Source: Eremothecium cymbalariae DBVPG#7215 (taxonomy: Eukaryota; Ascomycota; Saccharomycetes; Saccharomycetales; Saccharomycetaceae). Taken from it: DNA of 64,000 nucleotides. The DNA lies in contig NC_016452.1 in the NCBI RefSeq assembly GCF_000235365.1, positions 482,001 through 546,000 of the forward strand. The letters are read 5' to 3'. Below the pieces are notes generated by a model. It was not told where the DNA came from. It did not search any database and saw only the letters and a program-made list of their open reading frames with translations. The translations under genes and the position numbers were made by a program. Positions 19,482-29,800 of this stretch are shown here, piece by piece (position 1 is the stretch's first letter; each line of letters opens with the position of its first letter).

Positions 19482-21892
19482 ATGACTTATACGTTCACTT
19501 GTTGTCAAGATAAATCAGGGGCTACGAAAGGTACAATACTCTGTTTTGATAATTGCACTCTTCTTATAGATCCTGGTTGGTCTGGTCGATGTTACTATAA
19601 TGATTGCTTAGAGTTTTGGAAACAATGGATCCCGCAAGTAGATATAATACTACTTTCTCAGCCAGTACAAGAATGTCTAGGAGCATATACAATTCTGTAC
19701 TATGAGTTCACTTCTCATTTTCAGTCTCGTATTCAGGTTTATTCCACATTGCCTGTTGCTAACTTGGGAAGGGTTGCCACAGTAGATCTATACGCCAGCA
19801 AGGGGATCATTGGACCGTACAACACAAATCGTATGGATATTGAAGATATTGAAACTGCGTTTGATCACATCAGTACGGTGAAGTATTCGCAGCTTGTTGA
19901 CTTGAAGTCCCGATTTGATGGTTTGAGCTTTTTAGCCTATAATTCAGGGTTTGCTCCTGGAGGTACTATATGGTGCATAAATACATATTCGGAAAAACTA
20001 TTATATGCTCCACGTTGGAATCATACAAGAGACTCTATTTTAAACAGTGCCGATTTGCTAGATAAGACTGGAAAGCCTTCTTTTTCATTGATGAGACCTT
20101 CTGCAGTCATTACCTCCGCTGAGCATGTTGGTGCATCTACACCTTACAGAAAGCGTTCCCAAAAGTTCAAAGAGATTGTGCTAAAAGCAATGTTATCTAA
20201 TACATCGGTTGTGATTCCAAGTGTCATTGCTGGTAAGTTTTTGGAATTATTCGTCTTAGTTCATGATTTGTTATATGAAAACAAGAAATCTGGACTGCAG
20301 GGTGAAGTTCCAATCCTATTACTTTCTTACTCCAAGGGCCGTACATTGACTTATGCAAAGAGTATGTTAGAATGGTTGTCGTCTCAGCTTGTGAAAACTT
20401 GGGAATCTAGAGATAATAAATCACCTTTTGATCTTGGGAATCGGCTGAAAATCATCACTGTCAATGAAATAAGCAACTATCCTGGAACGAAGGTTTGCTT
20501 TGTTTCTCAAGTAGATTCCTTGATCAATGATGTTATTAGTAAATTGTGCACGAAGGAAAAGACCACTCTCATCCTAACCGAAAAACCAAGCAATAGCTTA
20601 CAAAACATTCCAGTTTTATCAAAGGCGTATGCAAAATGGGCAAGAGCTCTAATTACTAATAATCTGAATGCGTTGGAAGGGAACCCTATTGCCTATTCTG
20701 ATTCGATATCTGTTCAATTTTTCAAAAACAAGCCTCTTACTGGAACAGATTTATCAGATTTTCATTCTCAAATTGAAGAACGAAAAAAAACAGAAGTGAG
20801 TTGTTAGCTTCTTTCCAGTTACCTGATAGTGTTGCTAATGGTGGGGCAGCATTTCATGACGATGAAGACGACGATGAAGAAGACATGCTTAGGTCTGATA
20901 GAAGTGGTGTATTATCTACAAAAATAGAAATCCCAACAGATACAATGATTCCTCCTTCCACAGCTGCAAAACATAAAATGTTTCCCTTCCAACCTGGTAA
21001 AGTGAGTCGAGATGACTATGGAGATATTGTAGATTTCGATCAATTTATTCAAAAAGATACCAATTCATCAGGAAAGAGAGCGATAGATGAGGAAGACGAA
21101 GAAGAAGGATACGATCCGCATGATTTCGAAGAAGTACGCAGATCGAACAATAGTGGCAAACGAAGACGTAGAGAGCACGAATCTTTACAAAGACAGGCTA
21201 ATGCGGATGACTTATCATATTTGGATACGTTGAACAAACCTCATCAACGCACTGTTAGTCACCATAAAATTGTTATTCGTTGTTCAATGGCTTTTGTTGA
21301 CTTGTCCGGCCTGGTGGATTCTAGATCTGTCTCTATAATTTGGCCTGGACTGAAGCCGAGAAAGATAATAATGATGCCAGTTGACGATGCAGATGGTGAG
21401 TCTACTGTGTCACAACAATTACAAAAGAAAGGCCAGGAAGTTATTGAAACCGAATTCAATAAAAATATAAGCATGAACACTACACTGAAATCACTAGACG
21501 TTTTAATTGACATTGAGATGGATCAAGTACTTAAGTGGCAAAGAATCAGTGATGGGTATAGTGTGGCTCATGTTGTGGGTAGGCTCGTTCGTGAAAAGGA
21601 TGCTAAACATACACATAGAGATAAATTGGTGTTAAAGCCGTTACAAAATTCGAACTCTAGGATCCACACCAGTGGATCACTACGTATTGGTGATGTCAGA
21701 CTTGCGGAACTCAAGAGAAATCTAACTGCAGGTGCTCATATCGCTGAATTCAAAGGAGAAGGTACACTCGTCGTTGATGGTCAAGTTATTGTCCGCAAGA
21801 TCAGTGAAAGTGAGACAATAGTAGATGGTTCTCCATCAGAATTATTTTACAAAGTAAAAGCAGCTGTTTCAGATATGTTAGCTAATGTTTGA
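19482..21892 (+). CDS. CFT2: Cleavage/polyadenylation factor subunit Cft2 (CPSF100), one-base frameshift
   Basis: CPSF100 homologue in the cleavage and polyadenylation factor. The N-terminal metallo-beta-lactamase fold begins MTYTFTCC; LLIDPGW and IILLSQPVQECLGA sit where the active paralogue has its metal-binding HxHxDH, which is absent here as in known Cft2. RGRTLTYAKSMLEWL-type text marks the beta-CASP part. The reading frame breaks at A8 (20783..20790): frame 1 stops at 20807, and the remaining sequence continues in the -1 frame to 21892, with KMFPF, the acidic linker and the conserved C-terminus EFKGEGTLVV...PSELF. With one extra A the protein would be 803 residues (S. cerevisiae 859). 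The gene is essential in S. cerevisiae, so a sequence error is most likely. Confidence 0.92.
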
Positions 21893-22052
21893 GCAGTTTT
21901 ACTTGTTATATTTTAGCATTTTATATAATTGTATTTAATTAATCTTCTATTAATATGTGGTGTCCGAATGTTTAGTTTAGTTAACAAGGTTTTATACTTC
22001 TGAATTTGAAAATTCTATTTCTCGATCACTACTTAACCGTCACTGAAGTTTA

Positions 22053-22121
22053 ATGAGTTCAGACCAGGATAATGAAAAGATAAATGATGGACAGAGGACG
22101 GATTCCGGCAACAGCATATGA
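22053..22121 (+). other. Upstream ORF overlapping the MSL5 start
   Basis: An ATG at 22053 opens a 22-codon frame that ends at 22121, overlapping the MSL5 start at 22084 in another frame. It would reduce MSL5 translation if in the mRNA. Alternatively it is the true N-terminus separated by a sequencing slip. Confidence 0.35.
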
Positions 22122-23334
22122 TAGTTTATGGGGTGCTTCGGCTCGTGAGAACTCCATTGTATCTCAGGTACCATTGCAGTATCGAATTAGAAGTGCTTTA
22201 ACTCAGGAACAACAGACTGCTTACCAAGTAATGTTCAGAATACAAGAAATTAGTACGAAGCTGAGGACTAGTGATTTAACTCCCCCAAAGAGTAGAATCA
22301 GGTCTGTATCTCCACCTCCAGTTTATGATTCGCAAGGTAAAAGAACGAACACTAGCGAACACCGCTATAGAAAGAAACTGGAAGAAGAAAGGCATAGGCT
22401 GGTTGAAATTGCTCTAAAAATGATACCTCATTTTGTAGCACCTGATGATTATAGACGTCCGAGCAAATTCCAAGACAAATACTATATACCAATAAATGAT
22501 TATCCAGAAATAAATTTCGTTGGTTTGTTATTGGGGCCTCGTGGTAATACGTTGAAGCAGTTGCAACAGCAGTCTGGTTGCAAGATTGCTATTCGAGGCC
22601 GCGGATCCGTGAAGGAAGGAAAGACTGCCATTGATTTACCGAAAGGTGCAATGAATATGAATGAACCTTTGCATTGTATTATAACAGCGGATACGGAAGA
22701 GAAAATTCCGTTGGGAATCAATGCTGTTGAAGGCATTATTATAAAAGCAATTACATCTCCTGAAGGACAAAATGACTTGAAGAGAGGACAGCTAAGAGAA
22801 TTGGCTGTTTTAAATGGTACTTTAAGAGAAGATAACCGTCCATGTCCTTCATGTGGTCAACAAGGTCATAGAAAGTGGGAGTGTCCCACTTACCCGTCAT
22901 TATCATCTACTGTAATTTGTCAAAATTGTAACCAACCAGGACATACAGCTAGAGATTGTACAACAGAGGTGAATGAATTTGGTAAAAGATCAAACGAGGT
23001 GCCTGAGCCAACTCATACTAAGAGGCCTCATCATGAAGTATCCCATCCCAGCGCACCTTCTCAGGCGGCAAAGCTTTTACCTTCTCCTTCAATTCCCAGT
23101 ACATTAGCAGCTCCTGGCACTTCTTCTGCCCTTGCTCCCGGTACATATTCGACAGTTAGCAATATGTCTATTCCACCAGGTACAGTGTTCCCACCTGCAG
23201 CACCATCTATAAGTTTACCACCGCCACCACCGCCACCACCGCCACCACCACCGGCGCCACCGGCGCCGCCTGCCCCACAAGCACCCCTGACATCCTCGGT
23301 ACCACCTGAAATCAAGGATGCACCTCAGCTTTAA
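22084..23334 (+). CDS. MSL5: Branchpoint-binding protein Msl5 (BBP/SF1)
   Basis: Binds the intron branch-point TACTAAC in the commitment complex with Mud2. 416 residues. The N-terminal helix-hairpin region ([12 protein letters not shown]) is followed by a KH-QUA2 type domain (about 130-245) with [22 protein letters not shown], the RNA-binding signature. Two CCHC zinc knuckles follow: [14 protein letters not shown] near 253 and [14 protein letters not shown] near 279. The C-terminus is proline-rich with a run of P near 380-395 encoded by CCACCG-type repeats (about 23219-23275). It lies tail to tail with CLF1, another splicing factor, as in S. cerevisiae. The start is less certain because of the overlapping upstream ATG. 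Confidence 0.95.
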   Translation: MMDRGRIPATAYDSLWGASARENSIVSQVPLQYRIRSALTQEQQTAYQVMFRIQEISTKLRTSDLTPPKSRIRSVSPPPVYDSQGKRTNTSEHRYRKKLEEERHRLVEIALKMIPHFVAPDDYRRPSKFQDKYYIPINDYPEINFVGLLLGPRGNTLKQLQQQSGCKIAIRGRGSVKEGKTAIDLPKGAMNMNEPLHCIITADTEEKIPLGINAVEGIIIKAITSPEGQNDLKRGQLRELAVLNGTLREDNRPCPSCGQQGHRKWECPTYPSLSSTVICQNCNQPGHTARDCTTEVNEFGKRSNEVPEPTHTKRPHHEVSHPSAPSQAAKLLPSPSIPSTLAAPGTSSALAPGTYSTVSNMSIPPGTVFPPAAPSISLPPPPPPPPPPPPAPPAPPAPQAPLTSSVPPEIKDAPQL

Positions 23335-23419
23335 GATTCTGAATTTAGAAATAAAATTAATTTCAAGTAATTTAAAAAAGATAAATAATTGCTACATAAT
23401 TTTTATCTATTTGAATAGA

Positions 23420-25540
23420 TCACTTTCTCCTTTCTATATCCCAATTCCGCGCCAACGATACCAGTCTTGACAGATCCGGTTTGGCAGTTTCTTGGTTATC
23501 GTCCATAAATATATATTCAATATATTCCCTTTCAATCCCATCCTGCATTGCCTTTCTCTTAACGACTGTAGGATACCTGGAGGCAATTTTTTCTTGAGTA
23601 ATCGGGGAACCATGCGTATGTTCGTACTGTTTGTATGCTTCCAGAATTAAAATTCTGTTTTGACTGTCCTTTTTCTGGGCAAAATGGTTTAATGCCTTTT
23701 CAAATATGGATCTGGTCTGATTTTTATTATCCTCAGTGATTTCGAATTCTTCTTCATCACTCTCTTCATCTTCGTTCTCATTAATTTTCTGTTCGTAAGC
23801 CGCTAGCTGCGCATTGGTGGGAACAGAGGATTCAAAAAGTGCATACTTTATCCAAACCTTTACATCGTAGTCACTGATGATCAAGTACTTATCATATAAG
23901 TTCCTAGCTCTGGAATATTCACATACATCCGTCTCAAATTGAATAAACCTGGCTATAAGTTTTAATCGGTCGTCTATTGGAAATTCTACTTCATCGCTCA
24001 GCGCAATTTCGTATATTCCTCGAGATCGCTCCTCATCACCCAGGTTTTCTTCCAATTCTGCATATTCAATCCAGGTGTTCAGAGATAGTGGATCGAAATC
24101 TAGATATTTTTCGTATAATTTTCTAACTCTATCAAATTCCTTTAGTTTAATTTCCAGATCGATATAATACCTAAAAAGCTTCTTCTTTGGGCATAAACCT
24201 AAAGACATACCGAGAATTTTCCTTGCATTTGTCACCTCACCTTGTCTAATTTCAAACTGGGAATACATTATCCATATCTTTGCAAATGTAAATTTTTTAT
24301 TCGGTATGATCTCCTTGATTAACCTCTGGTAAACAGCACGTATCTCATGGGCAGCAACATCAATAGATTCTAAATAAATCAAATAACGAATCCATATATA
24401 TATATACCTCCTCCAAGCAATAGATTTAACATGACCTGGAGGTACGCTGCTAGCAGTGGCACGTTCATAGACAGGTCTTAAATGATTGGTGAAACTCTCG
24501 GCTATCAGGTCGATATACAACCACCACATATCATAATCTGTTGGATTATTTACCAAGTAGTTTTCATATTCAGTTTTCCTCTTGAAAGTAATAGAATCAT
24601 TTATATTTGTTCCATCACCAAACTTCTTCTCAAACTGTATCGCTGCGTCTTTCAGAGTTTTAGAGTTCGGTAGTTTCCGTATTGTAATATCATAGAGCGA
24701 CCTACAACGTTCAAATTCCTGCTGACTAGCTTCCCAGTTGGCAAAAGAAACAATAAGTCGTTCTAAATCATTCTTATCAATGTTGTCAAATGCGGATAAT
24801 GTATCTAATGCAAGTGAATAAACTCTGCGAATGGTATCAATGCTACCATGCTTCGATTCATAAGATACCCATTTCAACCACGTGTCAACCTTAGGATGTA
24901 CCAGAATATACTTAGCAAAGATATTCCGAACTTGCTCAAGGTTCCCATGCCTAGCTTCAAAACCTATGTACGAATCCCACACATTGGTACCAGGTTCTAA
25001 GGAACACCATTTAGTATACAACCCACGAACGACCTCCACATGACCTAACGATTCTTCGACAAAAACGTATTTATACCACAGTTTGTCCACCCTAGGAAGC
25101 AAACTTGTAGCCCTATGCAGCAGATTCCTCGCATGGTTAACGTTTTTCAACTTGAGTTCACTATCGATGTATCGCACCCATAATGGAATATAACTGGAAC
25201 TTACCAACAACGCTCTTTCAAAAATAGACCTAGCTCGCCTTATATCATGCTGCTCTAGTTCAAACTGACCATATCTCATCCATTGGCGTAAATCGAGCCG
25301 ATTCCTTTTCAACACTTCCTCATATTCTGTCCTCTTCCTTCGTTGCCAGTCTTTTAATTCCTCAAGATCAAGTATTGCAACTTTTGTACTAGGCTTCACC
25401 TCCTTCCGAGTTTCATACGCTTCTTCAAGAATATGATCAGCTGATATAACTTCCTCCCCTATTTCATCCATCAATTTCCCACTCTCCATAACATTCACCA
25501 TATATCTTAACTCAATTTTATCTGTCAGTACTATTTCCAT
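23420..25540 (-). CDS. CLF1: Pre-mRNA splicing factor Clf1 (Syf3/crooked neck)
   Basis: Scaffold of the Prp19-associated (NTC) complex, needed for spliceosome activation. 706 residues, against 687 in S. cerevisiae. The protein is a chain of HAT repeats; units such as LRQWMRYGQFELEQHDIRRARSIFERAL and DTWLKWVSYESKHGSIDTIRRVY recur about every 34 residues through the length. An acidic insert lies near residue 590 (ENEDEESDEEEFE). The start ATG at 25540 is unique. It is convergent with MSL5, with 85 bases between the stop codons. Confidence 0.96.
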   Translation of the reverse strand: MEIVLTDKIELRYMVNVMESGKLMDEIGEEVISADHILEEAYETRKEVKPSTKVAILDLEELKDWQRRKRTEYEEVLKRNRLDLRQWMRYGQFELEQHDIRRARSIFERALLVSSSYIPLWVRYIDSELKLKNVNHARNLLHRATSLLPRVDKLWYKYVFVEESLGHVEVVRGLYTKWCSLEPGTNVWDSYIGFEARHGNLEQVRNIFAKYILVHPKVDTWLKWVSYESKHGSIDTIRRVYSLALDTLSAFDNIDKNDLERLIVSFANWEASQQEFERCRSLYDITIRKLPNSKTLKDAAIQFEKKFGDGTNINDSITFKRKTEYENYLVNNPTDYDMWWLYIDLIAESFTNHLRPVYERATASSVPPGHVKSIAWRRYIYIWIRYLIYLESIDVAAHEIRAVYQRLIKEIIPNKKFTFAKIWIMYSQFEIRQGEVTNARKILGMSLGLCPKKKLFRYYIDLEIKLKEFDRVRKLYEKYLDFDPLSLNTWIEYAELEENLGDEERSRGIYEIALSDEVEFPIDDRLKLIARFIQFETDVCEYSRARNLYDKYLIISDYDVKVWIKYALFESSVPTNAQLAAYEQKINENEDEESDEEEFEITEDNKNQTRSIFEKALNHFAQKKDSQNRILILEAYKQYEHTHGSPITQEKIASRYPTVVKRKAMQDGIEREYIEYIFMDDNQETAKPDLSRLVSLARNWDIERRK

Positions 25541-25732
25541 AATTTTCCGCTGCGTAAATTTTATTTAAAATTGAACTGTGCAAAACTTCAAACGTTGAAT
25601 TAATCATCTTCTAAAACATTAGTACAAAAATGAGTGCTATATATTCTCTATTTGTCTTGTATATTACTGAATTCGTTAAATGAGAATTTCATCGATGAGC
25701 CATTGTATAGGATAAATGGCAAGCAATACATA

Positions 25733-26036
25733 TTAGCGACCTCCGCGAAGAGTTAGAACCAAATGTAATTGCATGCCATGAGATAACTTCGCAGATCTTA
25801 TAGTTTGTTCATCATCGCTGTAAAAACTCTAAACGTTAGTATTCACTCGGTATGTTAGATAACATTCAAAAACCGCTTTAAACTTACATTTGTTTTCCCT
25901 GGAAGATCAATCTTTGTTGTGCTGGAGGGATACCTTCCTTTTCTTCCAGTAATTCCTTAATAGAATATACGCGATCCTCAGGTTCTACATCGATTGGTAT
26001 CTCTTTCCCAGTTAACGTCTTGACCTTTAATAGCAT
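25733..26036 (-). CDS. RUB1: Ubiquitin-like protein Rub1 (NEDD8)
   Basis: Ubiquitin-like modifier attached to cullins to activate SCF-type ligases. Exon 1 is 26036..25888 and exon 2 is 25817..25733; joined they encode 77 residues, the same length as in S. cerevisiae. The start [13 protein letters not shown] and core [17 protein letters not shown] are ubiquitin fold. The C-terminus LTLRGGR has the GlyGly at 75-76 followed by a single Arg that must be removed (by Yuh1 in S. cerevisiae). The chosen ATG matches the conserved start; the open frame 14 codons upstream (MHINNH) would add an unconserved tail. Divergent from MTQ2 by 188 bases. DCN1, its ligase, is 18 kb away. Confidence 0.97.
25818..25887 (-). 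other. Spliceosomal intron of RUB1 (70 nt)
   Basis: The donor is GTAAGT (25887..25882), the branch point TACTAAC is centred near 25838, and the acceptor ACAG ends at 25818. An earlier AG just after the branch point would lead to a stop, so the second is used. S. cerevisiae RUB1 also has an intron. Confidence 0.95.
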
Positions 26037-26224
26037 ATTTCGGATCTTCACTACTTGTGAATGATTATTTATATGCAAGTATAGTGATACTTTGCAGTTA
26101 CTTATGCAGCGAGTTTAGAAGCACCCTTGCAAGATTTCGAAAAGTTTTGTACAGTTACAAGAGGACTTTATGACATTGGGCAAACAGATTCACAAAGCTT
26201 TTTGTAAAGGGGGTTTGATCGAAA

Positions 26225-26899
26225 ATGCTATCTACTCCTGATGTTAAATGCGATTATACAAGGATATATGAGCCCAGTGAAGATTCATTTCTTCTTCTGG
26301 ATAGTTTAGAGAAAGATAAATGTTGGTTAAATGAGAAGTTTCAAAAGAGTGTGAGTGTAGTGTGTGAGATTGGCTCTGGTTCAGGTATAGTGACAACGTT
26401 TATGATGAAGCATGGGCTGCCTAACCAAAACAGCATATATTTGCCCACAGATATTAATCCATGGGCGACAGAAGCGATGTTAGCGACTAGTCGTAATAAT
26501 CATTGCGAGGAAGGTTTTCTGGCTCCTTTGAGAATGGATCTGACTAGTGGAATCAGAGAAGGTAGTGTTGATTTATTAGTTTTTAATCCACCTTATGTCC
26601 CTGCACCATCTGTACCGTCAATTCCCAGTGATGATTGTCCCCAAGATAAATGGCTAGACCTCGCTCTGGAAGGTGGTGAAGACGGTATGATTGTTACTAC
26701 TAAACTGTTAAATAAACTACACGACGTTCTTTCCCACAGAGGCATTGCATATATATTATTTTGCGCTAGAAACCATCCAGAAATTGTAGCACAAGGTATG
26801 CGCTCTAGAGGATGGGTTGCAGAAATAGTCGAACACAGGAAAGCAGGTTGGGAAGTTTTGAGCGTTTATAAATTCTATAGACAAACTAAACAATTATAG
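26225..26899 (+). CDS. MTQ2: eRF1 glutamine methyltransferase Mtq2
   Basis: Methylates the GGQ glutamine of release factor eRF1 (Sup45), working with Trm112. 224 residues. HemK-family signs are visible: YEPSEDSFLL (15-24), the SAM loop CEIGSGSGI (47-55) and the catalytic NPPY at 121-124. Close to the S. cerevisiae length of 221. Its TAG stop (26897..26899) directly abuts the stop codon of the convergent DOP1, leaving no bases between. Confidence 0.96.
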   Translation: MLSTPDVKCDYTRIYEPSEDSFLLLDSLEKDKCWLNEKFQKSVSVVCEIGSGSGIVTTFMMKHGLPNQNSIYLPTDINPWATEAMLATSRNNHCEEGFLAPLRMDLTSGIREGSVDLLVFNPPYVPAPSVPSIPSDDCPQDKWLDLALEGGEDGMIVTTKLLNKLHDVLSHRGIAYILFCARNHPEIVAQGMRSRGWVAEIVEHRKAGWEVLSVYKFYRQTKQL

Positions 26900-29800
26900 T
26901 TACTGTACCTGCATAACGGCTAATACATCTTTTTTTAAGTCTTCATAAAGAACTTTAAAGTTGATAGGTTTCATCCCATACATGGTTTCGTAGTGAGTGT
27001 AACTTAAATTATGAAAGAAGGTTCTTAATTCTAGGTGGCTTCCAATGGTTCGAATATCGGTTAATAACGGGATCCTTTCGTTGGTTCTGGTGGCCAACTC
27101 CACATCGGTCACAGAGCTTGTCATATAGTCTTTGCATTCACTGATTTCATCAATTAACGCCATGTATGGATCGGTTTTGTAAATACAATTAATGGTACCA
27201 ATAATGAAAATCCATTCATTAGTTGCACTGAATTCTTCAAAGTTGAGGACCAGCAACAGATCCAAGCTTTTGCACAATTGTAGAATTAAATTAGAATCGA
27301 CTGGTTCCTGAATTTGTAGGCTTTCGTAAAATGCCTGTAACCCTGTTTGTAGACCATGTGTAATTACCAACCAATGATCAGCCAAATGTGATTGATCGAA
27401 GTGCACAAATATAGCCCTTAGCAATATATAACAACTTACCTTCAGTGGAGCATCAGCACTGAACAAGTAATCTTCAATTTGATCCATCAATGGCTTAAAA
27501 TACAACAGATATGTATCCTTTGGAGATATCGTTAACAAATATGCAATCTTTGCCATATGTTTGAATTTCAAAGTAACTTCAGAATCAGACCATCCTTGAA
27601 ATGGGTTAATTGTTGGTGTTATGACATTACCTTTTTGTGCAATAGTTAAAATTAGATCGTTCATCAGCTTATCTTGAAGTTCTTGATATTGACTCCATTC
27701 AAAGATAATTTCATTCCATATGGGAGCAGCTTCGACAAATTGGGTTAACTTCACATTATCATTAAAGATTTCACTAATCAAAGTTTTCCAATTTCTAACT
27801 TTAGCGCCTAATTTCGCTACTGCCAATGTTAGTTCCAAGAAAGAATTGACTTCACCGGCCTCCCATAAATTATTCTTGATCATTGGTATAATAGCGAATG
27901 AAACCATAACAGAGACACAAGAATTAAATTTGTCCCCATGTATCTGCTCATTTACAATATGATGTAGTCTTTGCACAATGTACAAAAGACCATCAAATAT
28001 CTCATCTTTCACACATTTCCTTGAAATAACATCATCAGATAGGACTGTGTTCATATACTTCACAGAGATATCAGAAAGATCTTTTCTTACTCGTTTCTGT
28101 TGACCAAATTGACAGTGAGCAATTTTCTCGGACACAATAGATATCAAAATCAAAACCTGAAAGTTCACAGATTCATAATAAAAGGGATTTTGGGATATCT
28201 CTTTTATGAACATCAGGAAGTCATTGTAAAATTCTTCCATAGCTGCATTTTCTAAGCTATGCACATATTCAGTGATAAAGCCCAAGATTTCCGATGCATC
28301 CAATTTGGATACAGCCATAGATGGTTCATTTGCTCTCTTTGTTGTTGTGTTTACGGTCGAAAATAGTAAGGTCGAGCCTTTATTGCACGTATTTAGCAGA
28401 CTTTGCATCAAATGAGGAACCGTTAGCACAGGTCTATTTCCATCGAGTACATGGATCAATGTGATTGTCAAATAATCTCTTCTGTTAGATATCAGTATTT
28501 CCAAAACTTCAAGTGGTTCTAGGTTGAATAACTTTTCTATCAATTTCTTTGTTTTGAATTTATATCTGTAAGAAAGCTGATGCAAAGATTCACTAAAATC
28601 TTGACCTCCAATATCTTTCATGTTGGTAATCGTCCCCTTTGGGTTAGAATGTTGTTGAGCCCATACCCAAACACCAAAACTGCAATCTACTGCTCTTTTA
28701 AAAGACTGGAGTATTACCTCTCTATGACCTTGAAATTTATTCTTATTATTGGTAGTATCATTTGAAAACACGTTAGACACCATGCTTTGTAAAAAGTCAT
28801 TTTTCGTTCCAGAACTAGGTAAATAACCACTGTTTTCCCCTGTGACTAGATAACCATGCGAAATCTCCAAGAGTTCTTCCAACCCGTCAATTAATAGTGA
28901 AAAAGCTCTAAAGTTTGCTCCTTTATCAGCTGGTTCATAAAACAATCTTTCAATACATTGTGTGATGGAATTTGATAGAGGTAGTATAACGTTGAATATT
29001 GAATTCTGGAAGTAAACAATGCTTTGAGAGAGTAACTGAACGTAAGAGGAAATTACTAATGGTGATTCGATAAATGTGATACTCGAGACCAGAAAATCTA
29101 TGTAGTTGGTATGAGAATTTTGGTCATCAAATATATCTAACTTTATGCCATTTTTATGCGATAGTGATAAAATCCTAGAAACAATGTTTAACAATGACAC
29201 AATAATAATTTCTGATTCAGTTCCACTTTGCTTCATGTATTTAGTAGACAAGTTTAATAATCTTGTGACGATTGATTTGAAGTTTTGTTCAGTCCCATCC
29301 AGTAGAGTATCCAATAAAATTAGTACACTTCTAATGCTTCTTCCATGTACGTTGCTCTCTAAATTCAAAAATTTTAAGAGAACAGCTACCGTCAAACCTT
29401 TATAAGTTGAGATATCTTCATCTCCCCAGTTTTCAAAAGATTGAACAGAAGTTAACTCAGTACCAAATGCTTTAAGAACGACAGATTCTTGGGTCCGTAA
29501 GATATTTGTGACAGTTTGTACATGATATGTAAATAGATCCAAATCGTCTAACTCTTTCAATGAGTCTCTGGCGAAGAACTGAAACGACAATAGGTTATCT
29601 GTAACGACTTGGAACAGCCTGTTCCCAGCGTTAGCACTGACAACTGAGACAACCCACTTTGAAGCATATAAGTATGATAATCTTTGTTCATCCCATAGTT
29701 CATCAAAAACAAGTTGTAATGGATATCTGATCATGTCAATATCATTCTCTAGATGATTCCACAATGCATCTAACGCAGTCAATTTTAAAGAAATATCTTT

